A stretch of DNA of 39,676 bases from Acidobacteriota bacterium (GTDB taxonomy: Bacteria > Acidobacteriota > Vicinamibacteria > Vicinamibacterales > UBA2999). The stretch's first letter is position 1. Each line of letters begins with the position of its first letter. Below, in pieces: positions 1 to 8,854 of this stretch. Under the pieces are notes generated by a model that was not told the DNA's origin, did not search any database, and worked only from the letters and a program-made list of their open reading frames with translations. The DNA is taken from contig CAUJDN010000080.1 in the NCBI GenBank assembly GCA_963169195.1, forward strand, positions 1 through 39,676, read 5' to 3'. Both the position numbers and the translations under genes were made by a program.

Positions 1-115
1 GTCAGACTCAGAACCTCCGCGCTTCGAACCCCCCGTGCTTCGTCCCCCCCCGTGCTTCGAACCCCCCCGTGCTTCGAACCCCCCGTGCTTCGAACCCCCC
101 GTGCCTCGAACCTCT
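1..115. repeat. 15-bp tandem repeat array, copy A1
   Basis: About seven degenerate units of CGTGCTTCGAACCCCC lie head to tail just upstream of the hybrid kinase; the array may begin outside the window. The same unit is found inverted at 6642-6836 and in the same orientation at 22600-22745. The kinase reading frame stays open through the array, but the resulting peptide is repeat-derived and not credible as protein. Confidence 0.9.
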
Positions 116-156
116 GGGATAGAATCCCCTCAATCCTTGTCCCCAGGAGTCCCCGC

Positions 157-3100
157 GTGAACCGACCCGTGATGCTCTCCGTGGTCCTGCTGCTCGTGTC
201 TGCCGGGGCCGCGGCCGGCCAGGGCCTGTCTTCGCCGGCCGCGCCGGCGGGGCGGCACCCCGAGGAGGGGCGCCCGTTCATCCGCGCCTACGCACCCCTG
301 GACGTCAATGCCGCCGGCCAGAACTGGGCCATCCTGCAGGACCAGAAGGGCATCCTGTACGCCGGCAGCCAGAACGGCGTGGTCACCTTCGACGGCGTGA
401 GCTGGCGGCTCATCGAGACGCCGGGGCTCGATACGGTGCGCTCCCTCGCCCTCGACAAGGAGGGGCGGATCTACGTCGGGACATCCGTGGACATCGGGTA
501 TCTCGGTCCGGACGCCACCGGGGGGCTGACCTACGTATCGCTGCGGGACAGGCTGCCGGCGGACGCTCCGCGGTTCGGGGATGTCTGGCGGACCTTCGCG
601 TCCGACGCCGGGGTGTTCTTCCAGACCGAGCAGGCCATCTTCCGGTGGACCGACGGCACGTTCACGATCATCAGGCCGCCGTCGCGTTTCAACCGGGCCT
701 CGCTGGTCGACGGCCGGCTCTACCTGACGCTCCCCGAGTCGGGCCTGAACGTCCTCGAAGGCGACACGCTGCGCGCGTTGCCGGGCACCGAGGCCCTGTC
801 AGCCGAGGTCTATCCGGTCATCTTCCGGCTGGATGCGGCGCGCCTGCTCATCGGCACGCGCTTCAACGGCTTCTTCACGTACGACGGCACGTCGCTGACG
901 AGGTTTCGGACGGGGCTCGACGGGTTCCTGGCCGGGGGGACGTCGCTCTACCGCGGTGTCGAGCTCCCCGACGGGACATTTGCCGTGTCCACCACCAACG
1001 CCGGGATGGGCATCCTCGACCGGGACGGCCGGGGCGTGCTGACCCTCACGCGCGACGATGGTCTGCCGTCCAATGCGGTCTATCACGTGACGGCCGACCG
1101 GGAAGGCGCCATCTGGACCGCCGGCGAGCGCGGCCTGTCGCGCATCGAGTTCCCGTCGCCCGTCACGACCTTCAGCGAGGCGGACGGCTACAACGGGTCG
1201 TGGGTCATCACCCGGCACCAGGGTCGCCTCTACAACGCCTGGCAGGGGGGCGTCACCTACCTGGAGCCCGGGCGTGACGGACGTCGGCCCCGGTTCGTGC
1301 CGGTCACCGGCATCGGGCAGCAGAGCTGGGCCTTCCAGGAGATGACCGACACGGTGCCCGGCCGGCCGCCGCGGCTCCTGGTCGCCTCCACCGACGGCCT
1401 CTTCGAGATCCGCGGCACCTCCGCCGTTCCGGTCAACGCGCTGCGCGACGGGACCTTCCGCGCCGCGGCCCTGGAGCGATCGCGGATCGATCCGTCCCGT
1501 GTGTGGATCGGGCTGTTCGACGGCGTGGCCTCCTTTCGCCTCGTCGACGGCGTGTGGGTGGACGAGGGGCGGCTGCCGGGCATCACCGAGCAGGTGCGCT
1601 CGGTCGTGGAAGACGACGACGGGGCCCTCTGGTGCGGCACGCAGTCGACGGGGCTGCTGCGTCTCACCTTCGCCTCCCGAGCAGCGCCAGGGCAGCCCCG
1701 CCCGGGCGCGACGGTCACGCGATTCAGCGACAAGGACGGACTGCCCCGGAGCGGTGTCGGCGCGATTCGCCTGCACGGGAAGGTCTACTTCGGTCCGTGG
1801 GGTTCCTCGGTCGAGAACGTCGTGACCACGTGGGACGCCGCCCGCCAGATCTTCGTCAAGGACGAGGTGATCAGCGGGCTGCCGTTCGACCGCCTCCGCG
1901 GAAGTTACGGGGTGGCGGAAGGGCCGGACGGGACGCTGCTCGCGAACGCGGGCAGGGGGACGCGCGTGCTCACGCCCGACGGCAAGGGCGGTTGGACCAT
2001 CGACGAGACGCTCTTCAGCCGCTTCGGTCCCGTCCCGACGGGTTTCGTGCAGCTCGACGGCGAGATCGCGTGGTTCGCGTACCGCACCGAGTTCGTGCGC
2101 TTCGACCTGCAGAAGGCCGCGGCGGCGCCGCCGCCGTTCGCGGCCCTGCTTCGGCGCGTGTCCGCCGGCCCGGACCGCGTGCTCTTCGGCGGCGACACGT
2201 CCGGCGTCGCGCCGGAGCTGCCGGCTTCCACCGACGCCCTGCGCTTCGAATTCGCGGCGCCCACGTTCATCGACGAGACCCGCACGCAGTACCAGACGTG
2301 GCTGGAAGGCCTCGATGACGGCTGGACCGACTGGACCGCCGAGGCCCGCCGGGATTTCACGAACCTGCCGTTCGGCGACTACCGCTTCCACGTGCGCGCC
2401 CGCAGCGTGACGGGGGCGGTCGGGGAGGAGACGACCTATGCCTTCACGATTCTCCCGCCGTGGTACCGCACGTGGTGGGCCTATCTGGCGTACCTCCTCG
2501 TGGCGGCGGGCCTGATCGGGGCGACGGATCGCATCCAGCGCAGGCGCGTGGTCGCCAAGGAGCGCGAGCGCGCGCAGTTCGCCGAGGCGCGGCTGCGCGC
2601 CGAGGCCGCCGAGCAGCTGGCCCGCTCCGAGCGCGAGGGCAAGAAGACCATCGAGCTGCTGAGCGACATCGGCCGCGAGATCACGGCGTCGCTCGACTTC
2701 GAGACCATTTTCGGAAGGCTCTACGAGCGCGTGAACCAGCTGGCCGATGCGGACGTCTTCGGCATCGGCCTGTATCACCCGGAGCGCCGGGAGATCGAGT
2801 ACAAGCTCGCCATCGAGCAGGGCAAGCGCTACGCGCCGTACACCCGGAGCACCACCGACGCGAACCAGCTGCCCGTGTGGTGTATCGAGCACCGCGCGCC
2901 GGTGTTCATCAACGATCTCCAGGCCGAGCACGGGAAGTACGTGAGCCGCTACGACGAGCAGAGCCGGCCGCTCGAGGACGGCTCGATGTCGAAGACGCCG
3001 CAGTCGCTCATCTACCTGCCGCTCATGGCGAAGGACCGCGTGCTCGGCGTCCTCACCATCCAGAGCTTCGAGGCGGGCGCCTACACGGGGCATCACCTGA

Positions 3101-4671
3101 ACATGATGCGCAGCCTCGCGTCGTACACCGCCATCGCGCTCGACAACGCGGCGGCCTACCGGCAGCTGAACGAGCAGGAACACGAGAATCGCCGGCTGTT
3201 CGAGGAGGCCGAGCGCGCCCGGGCGGCCGCCGAGGAGGCCGACGCCGCCAAGAGCGCCTTCCTGTCGACGGTGAGCCACGAGCTGCGCACGCCCCTCACG
3301 TCGGTGCTCGGCTTCGCCAAGATCATCAAGAAGCGGCTCGACGACCGCATCTTCCCCCTGGTGCCGACCGATGACCGGAAGGTCGCGCAGACCATTCAGC
3401 AGGTGGAGGAGAACCTCAAGGTCGTCGTCTCCGAGGGCGAGCGGCTCACCAAGCTCATCGACGACGTGCTCGACCTGGCCAAGATCGAGGCCGGCAAGCT
3501 CGAATGGCACATGGAGGAGGTGGCCATCGCCGACGTCATCGAGCGCGCCACGGCCGCCACCGCGTCGCTCTTCGAGCAGAAGGGGCTGCCGCTGCTCAAG
3601 GACGTGCAGGCCGGCCTGCCCGCGCTGCAGGGCGACCGCGATCGGCTGATCCAGGTGGTCATCAACCTGATCTCGAACGCGGTGAAGTTCACCGCCGAGG
3701 GCTCGGTGACGTGCCGCGCCACGCGCCGCCACGGGGAGGTCGTCGTCAGCGTCATCGACACCGGCCTCGGCATCGCGCCGGCCGACCAGCCGAAGGTGTT
3801 CGAGCGCTTCAAGCAGGTCGGCGATACCCTCACCGACAAGCCGAAGGGCACCGGGCTGGGGCTCCCGATCTGCCGCGAGATCGTCGAGCACCACGGCGGG
3901 CGCATCTGGGTCGAGAGCGAGCCGGGCCGGGGCAGCACCTTCTCGTTCACGCTGCCGCTGGCCGCCGCGGAGTCCATGACCGAGGGCACCGGCCCGGTGG
4001 AGCTGGCGGCGCTCATCCGGCAGCTGCGCGATCGGGTCGTGGTGACGACCCCGCGCACCGCGGGCCGGCAGCCGCGCATCCTCGTCGTGGACGACGAGGC
4101 CAACATCCGCGAGCTGCTCACGCAGGAGTTCACCGAGGCCGGCTATCAGGTGATGACGGCCGCGAACGGTCGCGAGGCCCTGGCCCGGGTGCGGGCCGAC
4201 CGGCCGGACCTGCTGGTGCTGGACGTCATGATGCCCGAGATGAACGGCTTCGACGTCGCCGCGGTCCTCAAGAACGACCCGGCGACGCTGGACATCCCCA
4301 TCGTGATCCTCTCGATCGTGCAGGACCGGGACCGCGGGTACCGGCTCGGCGTGGATCGGTACCTGACCAAGCCCATCGACACCGACCTGCTGTTCAAGGA
4401 GGTGGGCACCCTCATCGAGCAGAAGACGTCCCACAAGCGCGTGCTGGTCGTGGACGAGGACGCCTCCACGGTGAAGACGCTCACCGACGTGCTCACCGCG
4501 CGCGGCTACAGCGTCGTGGAGGCGAAGGGCGAGGACCTCGTGGAGCGTGCCGTCGCCGTGCAGCCCGACATCATCCTCCTCAACTCCGTCTCCTCCGCCC
4601 AGGCGAACGCGGCCCGCATGCTGCGTTTCGAGAAGGGCCTGGAGAACGTCCTCTTCCTCGTGTACCAGTAA
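157..4671 (+). CDS. Hybrid sensor histidine kinase with periplasmic two-component propeller
   Basis: A 1504-residue membrane sensor kinase. I chose GTG 157 because AGGAGT lies at 145-150 and a signal sequence follows. Upstream in-frame codons come from the repeat array. Order of parts: signal peptide; about 700 residues of beta-propeller repeats; a Y_Y_Y domain (near WLEGLDDGWTDW); one transmembrane helix near residues 770-792; a coiled coil; a GAF domain; HisKA with phospho-acceptor His1041 (STVSHELRTP); HATPase with the N box (NLISNAVKF) and G box (GTGLGLP); a receiver with Asp1356 (LVLDVMMPE); and a second, shorter receiver-like domain in which the acceptor position is Asn1476 (IILLNS). 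The family senses an unknown, often polysaccharide-related, periplasmic ligand and relays phosphate. The response regulator and phosphatase that follow at 10- and 7-bp gaps are the likely partners. Confidence 0.93.
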   Translation: MNRPVMLSVVLLLVSAGAAAGQGLSSPAAPAGRHPEEGRPFIRAYAPLDVNAAGQNWAILQDQKGILYAGSQNGVVTFDGVSWRLIETPGLDTVRSLALDKEGRIYVGTSVDIGYLGPDATGGLTYVSLRDRLPADAPRFGDVWRTFASDAGVFFQTEQAIFRWTDGTFTIIRPPSRFNRASLVDGRLYLTLPESGLNVLEGDTLRALPGTEALSAEVYPVIFRLDAARLLIGTRFNGFFTYDGTSLTRFRTGLDGFLAGGTSLYRGVELPDGTFAVSTTNAGMGILDRDGRGVLTLTRDDGLPSNAVYHVTADREGAIWTAGERGLSRIEFPSPVTTFSEADGYNGSWVITRHQGRLYNAWQGGVTYLEPGRDGRRPRFVPVTGIGQQSWAFQEMTDTVPGRPPRLLVASTDGLFEIRGTSAVPVNALRDGTFRAAALERSRIDPSRVWIGLFDGVASFRLVDGVWVDEGRLPGITEQVRSVVEDDDGALWCGTQSTGLLRLTFASRAAPGQPRPGATVTRFSDKDGLPRSGVGAIRLHGKVYFGPWGSSVENVVTTWDAARQIFVKDEVISGLPFDRLRGSYGVAEGPDGTLLANAGRGTRVLTPDGKGGWTIDETLFSRFGPVPTGFVQLDGEIAWFAYRTEFVRFDLQKAAAAPPPFAALLRRVSAGPDRVLFGGDTSGVAPELPASTDALRFEFAAPTFIDETRTQYQTWLEGLDDGWTDWTAEARRDFTNLPFGDYRFHVRARSVTGAVGEETTYAFTILPPWYRTWWAYLAYLLVAAGLIGATDRIQRRRVVAKERERAQFAEARLRAEAAEQLARSEREGKKTIELLSDIGREITASLDFETIFGRLYERVNQLADADVFGIGLYHPERREIEYKLAIEQGKRYAPYTRSTTDANQLPVWCIEHRAPVFINDLQAEHGKYVSRYDEQSRPLEDGSMSKTPQSLIYLPLMAKDRVLGVLTIQSFEAGAYTGHHLNMMRSLASYTAIALDNAAAYRQLNEQEHENRRLFEEAERARAAAEEADAAKSAFLSTVSHELRTPLTSVLGFAKIIKKRLDDRIFPLVPTDDRKVAQTIQQVEENLKVVVSEGERLTKLIDDVLDLAKIEAGKLEWHMEEVAIADVIERATAATASLFEQKGLPLLKDVQAGLPALQGDRDRLIQVVINLISNAVKFTAEGSVTCRATRRHGEVVVSVIDTGLGIAPADQPKVFERFKQVGDTLTDKPKGTGLGLPICREIVEHHGGRIWVESEPGRGSTFSFTLPLAAAESMTEGTGPVELAALIRQLRDRVVVTTPRTAGRQPRILVVDDEANIRELLTQEFTEAGYQVMTAANGREALARVRADRPDLLVLDVMMPEMNGFDVAAVLKNDPATLDIPIVILSIVQDRDRGYRLGVDRYLTKPIDTDLLFKEVGTLIEQKTSHKRVLVVDEDASTVKTLTDVLTARGYSVVEAKGEDLVERAVAVQPDIILLNSVSSAQANAARMLRFEKGLENVLFLVYQ

Positions 4672-4681
4672 GGAGTCCCCA

Positions 4682-5059
4682 TTGAACCGAACGATCCTGA
4701 TCGTGGACGACGAGCCCCACCTGCGCACGCTGATCCACCAGACCCTCGAGGAGCTCGAAGACGAAGGCGTGGAGCTGATGGTGGCGGCCAACGGCGAGGA
4801 AGCGTTGGCGGTCATCGAAGCCGCAAGGCCGAACCTGGTGTTCCTGGACGTGATGATGCCCAAGCTGAGCGGCTTCGACGTGTGCCAGCGCGCCAAGCAG
4901 GTCCTGGGCCTGACCGACGTCTACATCGTCCTGCTGACCGCCAAGGGCCAGGAGTTCGACCGCCAGAAGGGGCAGGATGTCGGCGCCGACCTCTACATGA
5001 CCAAGCCGTTCGATCCCGACGCGCTGCTCGGGAAGGCGCGCGACGTCCTGGGCCTGTGA
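4682..5059 (+). CDS. Single-domain response regulator (CheY-like)
   Basis: A 125-residue stand-alone receiver domain with no output domain. Start TTG 4682 gives LNRTILIVDDE and follows AGGAGT at 4671-4676. Upstream codons in this frame overlap the kinase gene and do not look like protein. Acidic pocket residues are in VDDE, phospho-acceptor Asp56 is in VFLDVMMPK, the Thr switch is in LLTAKG, and the Lys is in MTKPFD. It probably shuttles phosphate from the upstream hybrid kinase, or acts by protein-protein contact. It sits between the kinase (10-bp gap) and the SpoIIE phosphatase (7-bp gap), which suggests a single transcript. Confidence 0.93.
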   Translation: MNRTILIVDDEPHLRTLIHQTLEELEDEGVELMVAANGEEALAVIEAARPNLVFLDVMMPKLSGFDVCQRAKQVLGLTDVYIVLLTAKGQEFDRQKGQDVGADLYMTKPFDPDALLGKARDVLGL

Positions 5060-5066
5060 CACGCCC

Positions 5067-6641
5067 ATGAGCCGCGTCGGTCTCAAGCAGCTGCTGGGCC
5101 GCTCCTCGGAGGCGCGGGCCCTCGTGGACACCCTGGCGCAGGCGCTGGGCACCGCCGTCGTTGTGGAGGACGCCGAGGGGCGACTGCTGCACGGCGAGCG
5201 GGCCGGCGACGAGGCCGCGCGCGTCCCGGTGACGCACGGCGAGTCCGGCGTGGGGTGGGTGACTGGCTCGCATCACGCGCACGCCATCGCCCGCGTGCTC
5301 GATCACCTGGTCGCCAGGGAGGCCGAGAAGAAGGCCCTCGGCGCGGAGGTCCTGCACCTCTACCGCGAGCTGAACCTGATCTACAGCTTCTCGGAGAAGC
5401 TGGCGGCGCTGCTCGAGGTCGAGCGCGTGGCCGCGTTGATCCTCCAGGAGGCCCGTCACCTGATCGTGGCGACCGACGGCGTCATCATGCTGCTCGACGA
5501 GGAGACGGGCGCGCTGACCGCGGTCGCGGCATTCGGCGACGAGATGCCGGTGCTGCAGGGGTTCCGTCGGGGGCACGGGATCGTCGGCACCATCGCCGCG
5601 ACAGGCGTCGGCGAGATCGTCAACGACGTGGACCGCGACCCGAGGCGGGTCACCGAGCACACCGAGGTGAAGGCCCTCATCGCCGCGCCCCTGCGCGTGG
5701 GCGAGCGCGTGACGGGCGTCATCGCACTCGGCAGCACGATGCCGATGCCGTACACCGCGGGCGAGCTGAAGCTGCTGAACACGCTGGCCCTGCAGGCGGC
5801 GACGGCCATCGAGAACGCGCGGCTCTTCGAGCGGACCGTGCAGGCGGCGCAGGAGCGCGAGCGGCTGATGGCGCTGCAGCAGCAGACCGAGATCGCCCGC
5901 GCGAAGCTCGAGAGCGAGCTCAACCTCGCGGCGCGCATCCAGTCGGCGCTCTTCCCGGCGGAGCTGCCCAGGCTGCCCGGGTACGATCTCGCGGCGCGGA
6001 ATCGCCCGGCGCGGCAGTGCGGCGGCGACTACTACGACGCCATCGTCGTGGGCCACGGCGCCGCCGACCGGGTCCTGCTGTGCGTAGCCGATGTCTCGGG
6101 CAAGGGCCTGCCGGCCTCGCTCGTGATGAGCAACATGCAGGCCACGCTCCGCGCCCTCCTGGGACGCGAGCCATCGCTGACGGCGCTGGCCGAGCGTGCC
6201 AGTGACCTGCTGTTCGCCTCGACGGCGCCGGAGAAGTACGTGACGGCGGCGCTCGTGGATCTGGACCCGGGGACCGGCGCGTTTCGCTTCGTCAGCGCCG
6301 GCCACGTGGACTCGCTGATCGTGCGGGCCGATGGCGATGTCGTGACGCTGCCGTCGACCGGGACGCCCCTGGGGCTGATGCCGCCAGGCCTGCCTTTCGG
6401 CGAGGCGGAGATGACGCTCGAGCGCGGCGACACGCTGCTGCTGTTCTCGGACGGCGTCACGGAGGCCCAGAACGCCGCCGACGAGGAGTACGGCGAGGCG
6501 CGCCTCGTCCAGTGCGTGCGCGCGGCGGGGGGCGAGCCGTGCGCCGCCGTGATCGATCGCATCATGGCCTCGATCGACACCTTCGCCGGAGAGGCCCCGC
6601 AGTTCGATGACATCACCGTGCTCGTGGCACGACGGGGGTAG
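5067..6641 (+). CDS. GAF domain / SpoIIE-type PP2C serine phosphatase
   Basis: A 524-residue cytoplasmic regulator. An N-terminal region of about 90 residues is followed by a GAF domain (about residues 95-260), a coiled-coil linker (ERLMALQQQTEIARAKLESE) and a SpoIIE/RsbU-like PP2C phosphatase domain (about 290-524). Metal-site motifs are present: CGGDYYDA, VADVSGKG, LFSDGVTEA and FDDITVL. Such enzymes usually dephosphorylate a phospho-serine anti-sigma-factor antagonist (STAS protein). No STAS or anti-sigma kinase gene is visible here, so the substrate must be elsewhere or the role differs. Being third in the kinase-regulator-phosphatase cassette, it is the likely output of that pathway. The stop codon directly abuts the 15-bp repeat array. 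Confidence 0.93.
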   Translation: MSRVGLKQLLGRSSEARALVDTLAQALGTAVVVEDAEGRLLHGERAGDEAARVPVTHGESGVGWVTGSHHAHAIARVLDHLVAREAEKKALGAEVLHLYRELNLIYSFSEKLAALLEVERVAALILQEARHLIVATDGVIMLLDEETGALTAVAAFGDEMPVLQGFRRGHGIVGTIAATGVGEIVNDVDRDPRRVTEHTEVKALIAAPLRVGERVTGVIALGSTMPMPYTAGELKLLNTLALQAATAIENARLFERTVQAAQERERLMALQQQTEIARAKLESELNLAARIQSALFPAELPRLPGYDLAARNRPARQCGGDYYDAIVVGHGAADRVLLCVADVSGKGLPASLVMSNMQATLRALLGREPSLTALAERASDLLFASTAPEKYVTAALVDLDPGTGAFRFVSAGHVDSLIVRADGDVVTLPSTGTPLGLMPPGLPFGEAEMTLERGDTLLLFSDGVTEAQNAADEEYGEARLVQCVRAAGGEPCAAVIDRIMASIDTFAGEAPQFDDITVLVARRG

Positions 6642-6836
6642 GCACGGAGGTTCGAGGCACGGGGGTGCGAAGCGCGGAGGTTCGAGGCACGGGGGTTCGA
6701 AGCACGGAGGTTCGAAGCACGGGGGTTCGAAGCACGGAGGTTCGAGGCACGGAGGTTCGAAGCACGGGGGTTCGAAGCACGGAGGTTCGAAGCACGGGGG
6801 TTCGAGGCACGGGGGTTCGAAGCACGGGGGCCGGGG
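6642..6836. repeat. 15-bp tandem repeat array, copy A2 (inverted to A1)
   Basis: Thirteen units of GGTTCGAAGCACGGG, varying mainly G/A at two positions, begin right after the phosphatase stop codon. The unit is the reverse complement of the array at 1-115. The rest of the gap to 6941 (about 105 bp, GC-rich) shows no gene, and no terminator I could identify between these convergent genes. Confidence 0.95.
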
Positions 6837-6941
6837 TGTGCAGCTGCGAGGCCCGCTCGGGCGGGTCGAGACGACCGGGCCGTCGCGAGTCCGGCTCGCG
6901 CCCGCCGCGGCGGCGGCGCACGCTGAGACCCGCGCGAATGC

Positions 6942-8012
6942 TCACTCGGCCGGCATGTCTTCGGGTGGCGGTTCCGAGGCGCGGCGCGCCTGCCGCGTAA
7001 GGGCGTCGAGGAGCCCGCCGGCCGTGACCAGCACGATCGGGCCGAGCACGAGGCCGACGAATCCGAACGCGGTGAGCCCGCCCAGCAGGCCGATGAAGAC
7101 CACCAGGCCGTTGACGGAGGTGCGGCCGCTCAGGAGGAACGGGCGCAAAAGGTTGTCCACCGACCCGATGACGCCGACGCCGATACCCGCCAGGACCAGG
7201 GCCTTCACGATCTCGCCCGACAGCAGCCACCAGAGGGCCACGGGGCCCCAGATGAGCGTCGTGCCCACGACGGGGATGACCGCGCAGATGGCCATGGCCA
7301 CGCCCCACGCCGACGGCGCCCCGATGCCCAGCGCCCAGAAGGTGAGGCCGCCGATCAGGCCCTGCACGGCGGCCACTGACAGCCCCGCGCCGACCGACGC
7401 AATCACGAGATCGTGCGTCGTCCGGATGAGCCGCTCGCGCTCGGCTTCTGGGAAGGGCAGCAGGCGGCGGATCACCTGGCCCGCGCGGTCGCCGTCGCGC
7501 AGCAGGAAGAACAGCGCGAAGAGCATGACGAAGAGGCTGCCGATCGTGGAGGCGAGGTCGGCCACCGCGCCGCCGAGGCGCGGCGCGACGTAGCCCAGGA
7601 CCGACTGGGCGGCCTGGCCCAGCAGTTGCGTCGGGTCTTCCGGGAGCGCGGCGGGGATGCGCGCGCGGAGGTTGTCCCACACGACCTGCACGCGCTCGGG
7701 TGTCGCCTGCGACGGGAGCTGCTTGGTGAACGCCACGACCACGGGCAGCTCGCCCAGGAGCATGGACACGACCGCGGTGAGGGGGCCGATGATGAGCAGG
7801 GCGGCCCCGAACGTGGTGAGCAGAGCGGCGCGCGTCGCGCCCGTTCGCGTCGAGAGCCACCGCCACGTCGGATGGAGCGCCAGGGCGAAGATGCCCGCCC
7901 AGGTCAGCGGCGCGAAGAACGGCCGGACGACCAGGAAGGCGAGGTACGCCACCAGCAGCACGACCGCGTAGAAGAGCAGCTCGCCGAAGCGTTCGGTGCT
8001 GGATCGTCGCAT
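6942..8012 (-). CDS. AI-2E family transporter (PerM/YdiK-like)
   Basis: A 356-residue polytopic inner-membrane protein starting at ATG 8012. Two hydrophobic helices come early (LLFYAVVLLVAYLAFLVV and PLTWAGIFALAL), followed by a further pair, a central soluble segment of about 90 residues and a block of four or more C-terminal helices. The C-terminal block contains the family signature around IGVIGSVDNLLRPFLLSG. Length and layout match the AI-2E/UPF0118 family, whose members include autoinducer-2 exporters and Na+/H+ antiporters; substrate cannot be assigned from sequence. Convergent with the phosphatase gene and probably monocistronic. A second ATG-GTG cluster upstream belongs to the secG leader. 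Confidence 0.92.
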   Translation of the reverse strand: MRRSSTERFGELLFYAVVLLVAYLAFLVVRPFFAPLTWAGIFALALHPTWRWLSTRTGATRAALLTTFGAALLIIGPLTAVVSMLLGELPVVVAFTKQLPSQATPERVQVVWDNLRARIPAALPEDPTQLLGQAAQSVLGYVAPRLGGAVADLASTIGSLFVMLFALFFLLRDGDRAGQVIRRLLPFPEAERERLIRTTHDLVIASVGAGLSVAAVQGLIGGLTFWALGIGAPSAWGVAMAICAVIPVVGTTLIWGPVALWWLLSGEIVKALVLAGIGVGVIGSVDNLLRPFLLSGRTSVNGLVVFIGLLGGLTAFGFVGLVLGPIVLVTAGGLLDALTRQARRASEPPPEDMPAE

Positions 8013-8175
8013 CGCAACGCCATGCTAACCCAGGGTGCATGGTGCCAGCGTGCCTGGCGCTTCCCACCAAGCGCCGCGCGCCGGCCCCACCCGCCCGAAG
8101 GGCGGGCCCACCCGGTCAGGCCCTTCCCGGCGAGCCAGGGCCCGGGCTTCTGGGCCTCGTGTCTGGGCCTCGTGG

Positions 8176-8181
8176 TATAGT
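8176..8181 (+). promoter_or_regulatory. Putative -10 element of secG
   Basis: TATAGT lies 42 bp upstream of the chosen secG start. It is preceded by two abutting copies of TCTGGGCCTCGTG (8149-8161 and 8162-8174). No convincing -35 box is seen. Inference from sequence only. Confidence 0.4.
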
Positions 8182-8223
8182 GTGGGTTTGCCGTTCCTTG
8201 CGGGAGCGGCCCTGTTGATTCCG

Positions 8224-8631
8224 ATGCTCTACTACCTCCTCGTCACGATCTACGTGCTGGTCTGCCTCTTCCTGATTGTGGTGATCCTGCTGCAACAGGG
8301 GAAGGGCGGCGATATGGCCAGCGCGTTTGGCGGGGGCAGCAGCCAGGCGGCATTTGGCGCGCGCGCGGGGGCGACGCTGCTCACGCGGGCGACCAGCGTG
8401 CTGGCGGCGCTCTTCGTCGTGCTGTCACTGGTGTTGACGGCCTGGGGTCAGCGCGGGCCGGGCTCGGTCGTGGGCGGGATCGACGCACCGCCACCGGCGC
8501 CGCTGCCCGCGGCCACCCAACCGGCCCCGGCCACGACAACCCCTCCGGCCCAGCCGGAAGCGACCCCGCCGGCCCAACCGGCGACAACCACGCCGCCGCC
8601 TGTTGGTGGGGCAACGCCGCCGCCGCAGTAG
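8224..8631 (+). CDS. secG: Preprotein translocase subunit SecG
   Basis: A 135-residue inner-membrane subunit that assists SecYE in protein export. It has two transmembrane helices (YYLLVTIYVLVCLFLIVVIL, and the ATSVLAALFVVLSLVL segment) flanking the hallmark loop LLQQGKGGDMASAFGGG, with FGARAG beyond it. The tail after about residue 78 is Pro/Ala/Thr-rich, a low-complexity extension seen in many SecG proteins. ATG 8224 is the first good start; TTG 8215, with GGAG at 8203-8206, is an alternative that adds three residues. The open frame extends further upstream, but those codons overlap the promoter region and are non-coding in character. Confidence 0.95.
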   Translation: MLYYLLVTIYVLVCLFLIVVILLQQGKGGDMASAFGGGSSQAAFGARAGATLLTRATSVLAALFVVLSLVLTAWGQRGPGSVVGGIDAPPPAPLPAATQPAPATTTPPAQPEATPPAQPATTTPPPVGGATPPPQ

Positions 8632-8732
8632 GGCGGAGGGGAAGACGGACGTCGGACGCGAGACGTTAGCAGGCAGATCTCGACATCGCCCGGCCGGGAC
8701 CTTGCCAGGTCATCCCGGTCCTCACCCTGACT

Positions 8733-8819
8733 GCGGAAGTGGCGGAACTGGCAGACGCACCAGCTTGAGGGGCTGGCGCTCGCAAGAGCGTGGGGGTTCG
8801 AATCCCCCCTTCCGCACCA
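8733..8819 (+). tRNA. tRNA-Leu (GAG)
   Basis: An 87-nt class II tRNA including an encoded CCA. The acceptor stem is GCGGAAG/CTTCCGC. The anticodon arm CCAGC-TTGAGGG-GCTGG gives anticodon GAG (reads CUC/CUU). The long variable arm CGCTC-GCAA-GAGCG is typical of leucine tRNAs, and the T arm has GTTCGAAT. It is followed at once by a terminator. Confidence 0.98.
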
Positions 8820-8828
8820 AGACACATG

Positions 8829-8854
8829 AAGGCCCGGTTTTCCGGGCCTTTTTC
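8829..8854 (+). terminator. Rho-independent terminator of tRNA-Leu
   Basis: The perfect 8-bp stem AGGCCCGG/CCGGGCCT with a TTTT loop is followed by a run of five T. It lies 10 bp after the tRNA 3' end. Confidence 0.93.

Noticed and set aside
1..115. CRISPR-like regular repeats
   Set aside because: Units are 15 bp and abut directly, with no unique spacers and no cas genes. The same holds for 6642-6836, 17788-18149 and 22600-22745.
799..4896. A 1365-residue open frame on - across the kinase gene
   Set aside because: It is an antisense shadow of a high-GC gene: Arg/His/Leu-rich, no domains, fully overlapped by a well-supported protein on +.
6607..7593. A 328-residue frame giving HGGSKHGGSRHGG-like peptide repeats
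   Set aside because: The repeats are only the 15-bp array read in frame, and the rest is antisense to the AI-2E transporter gene.
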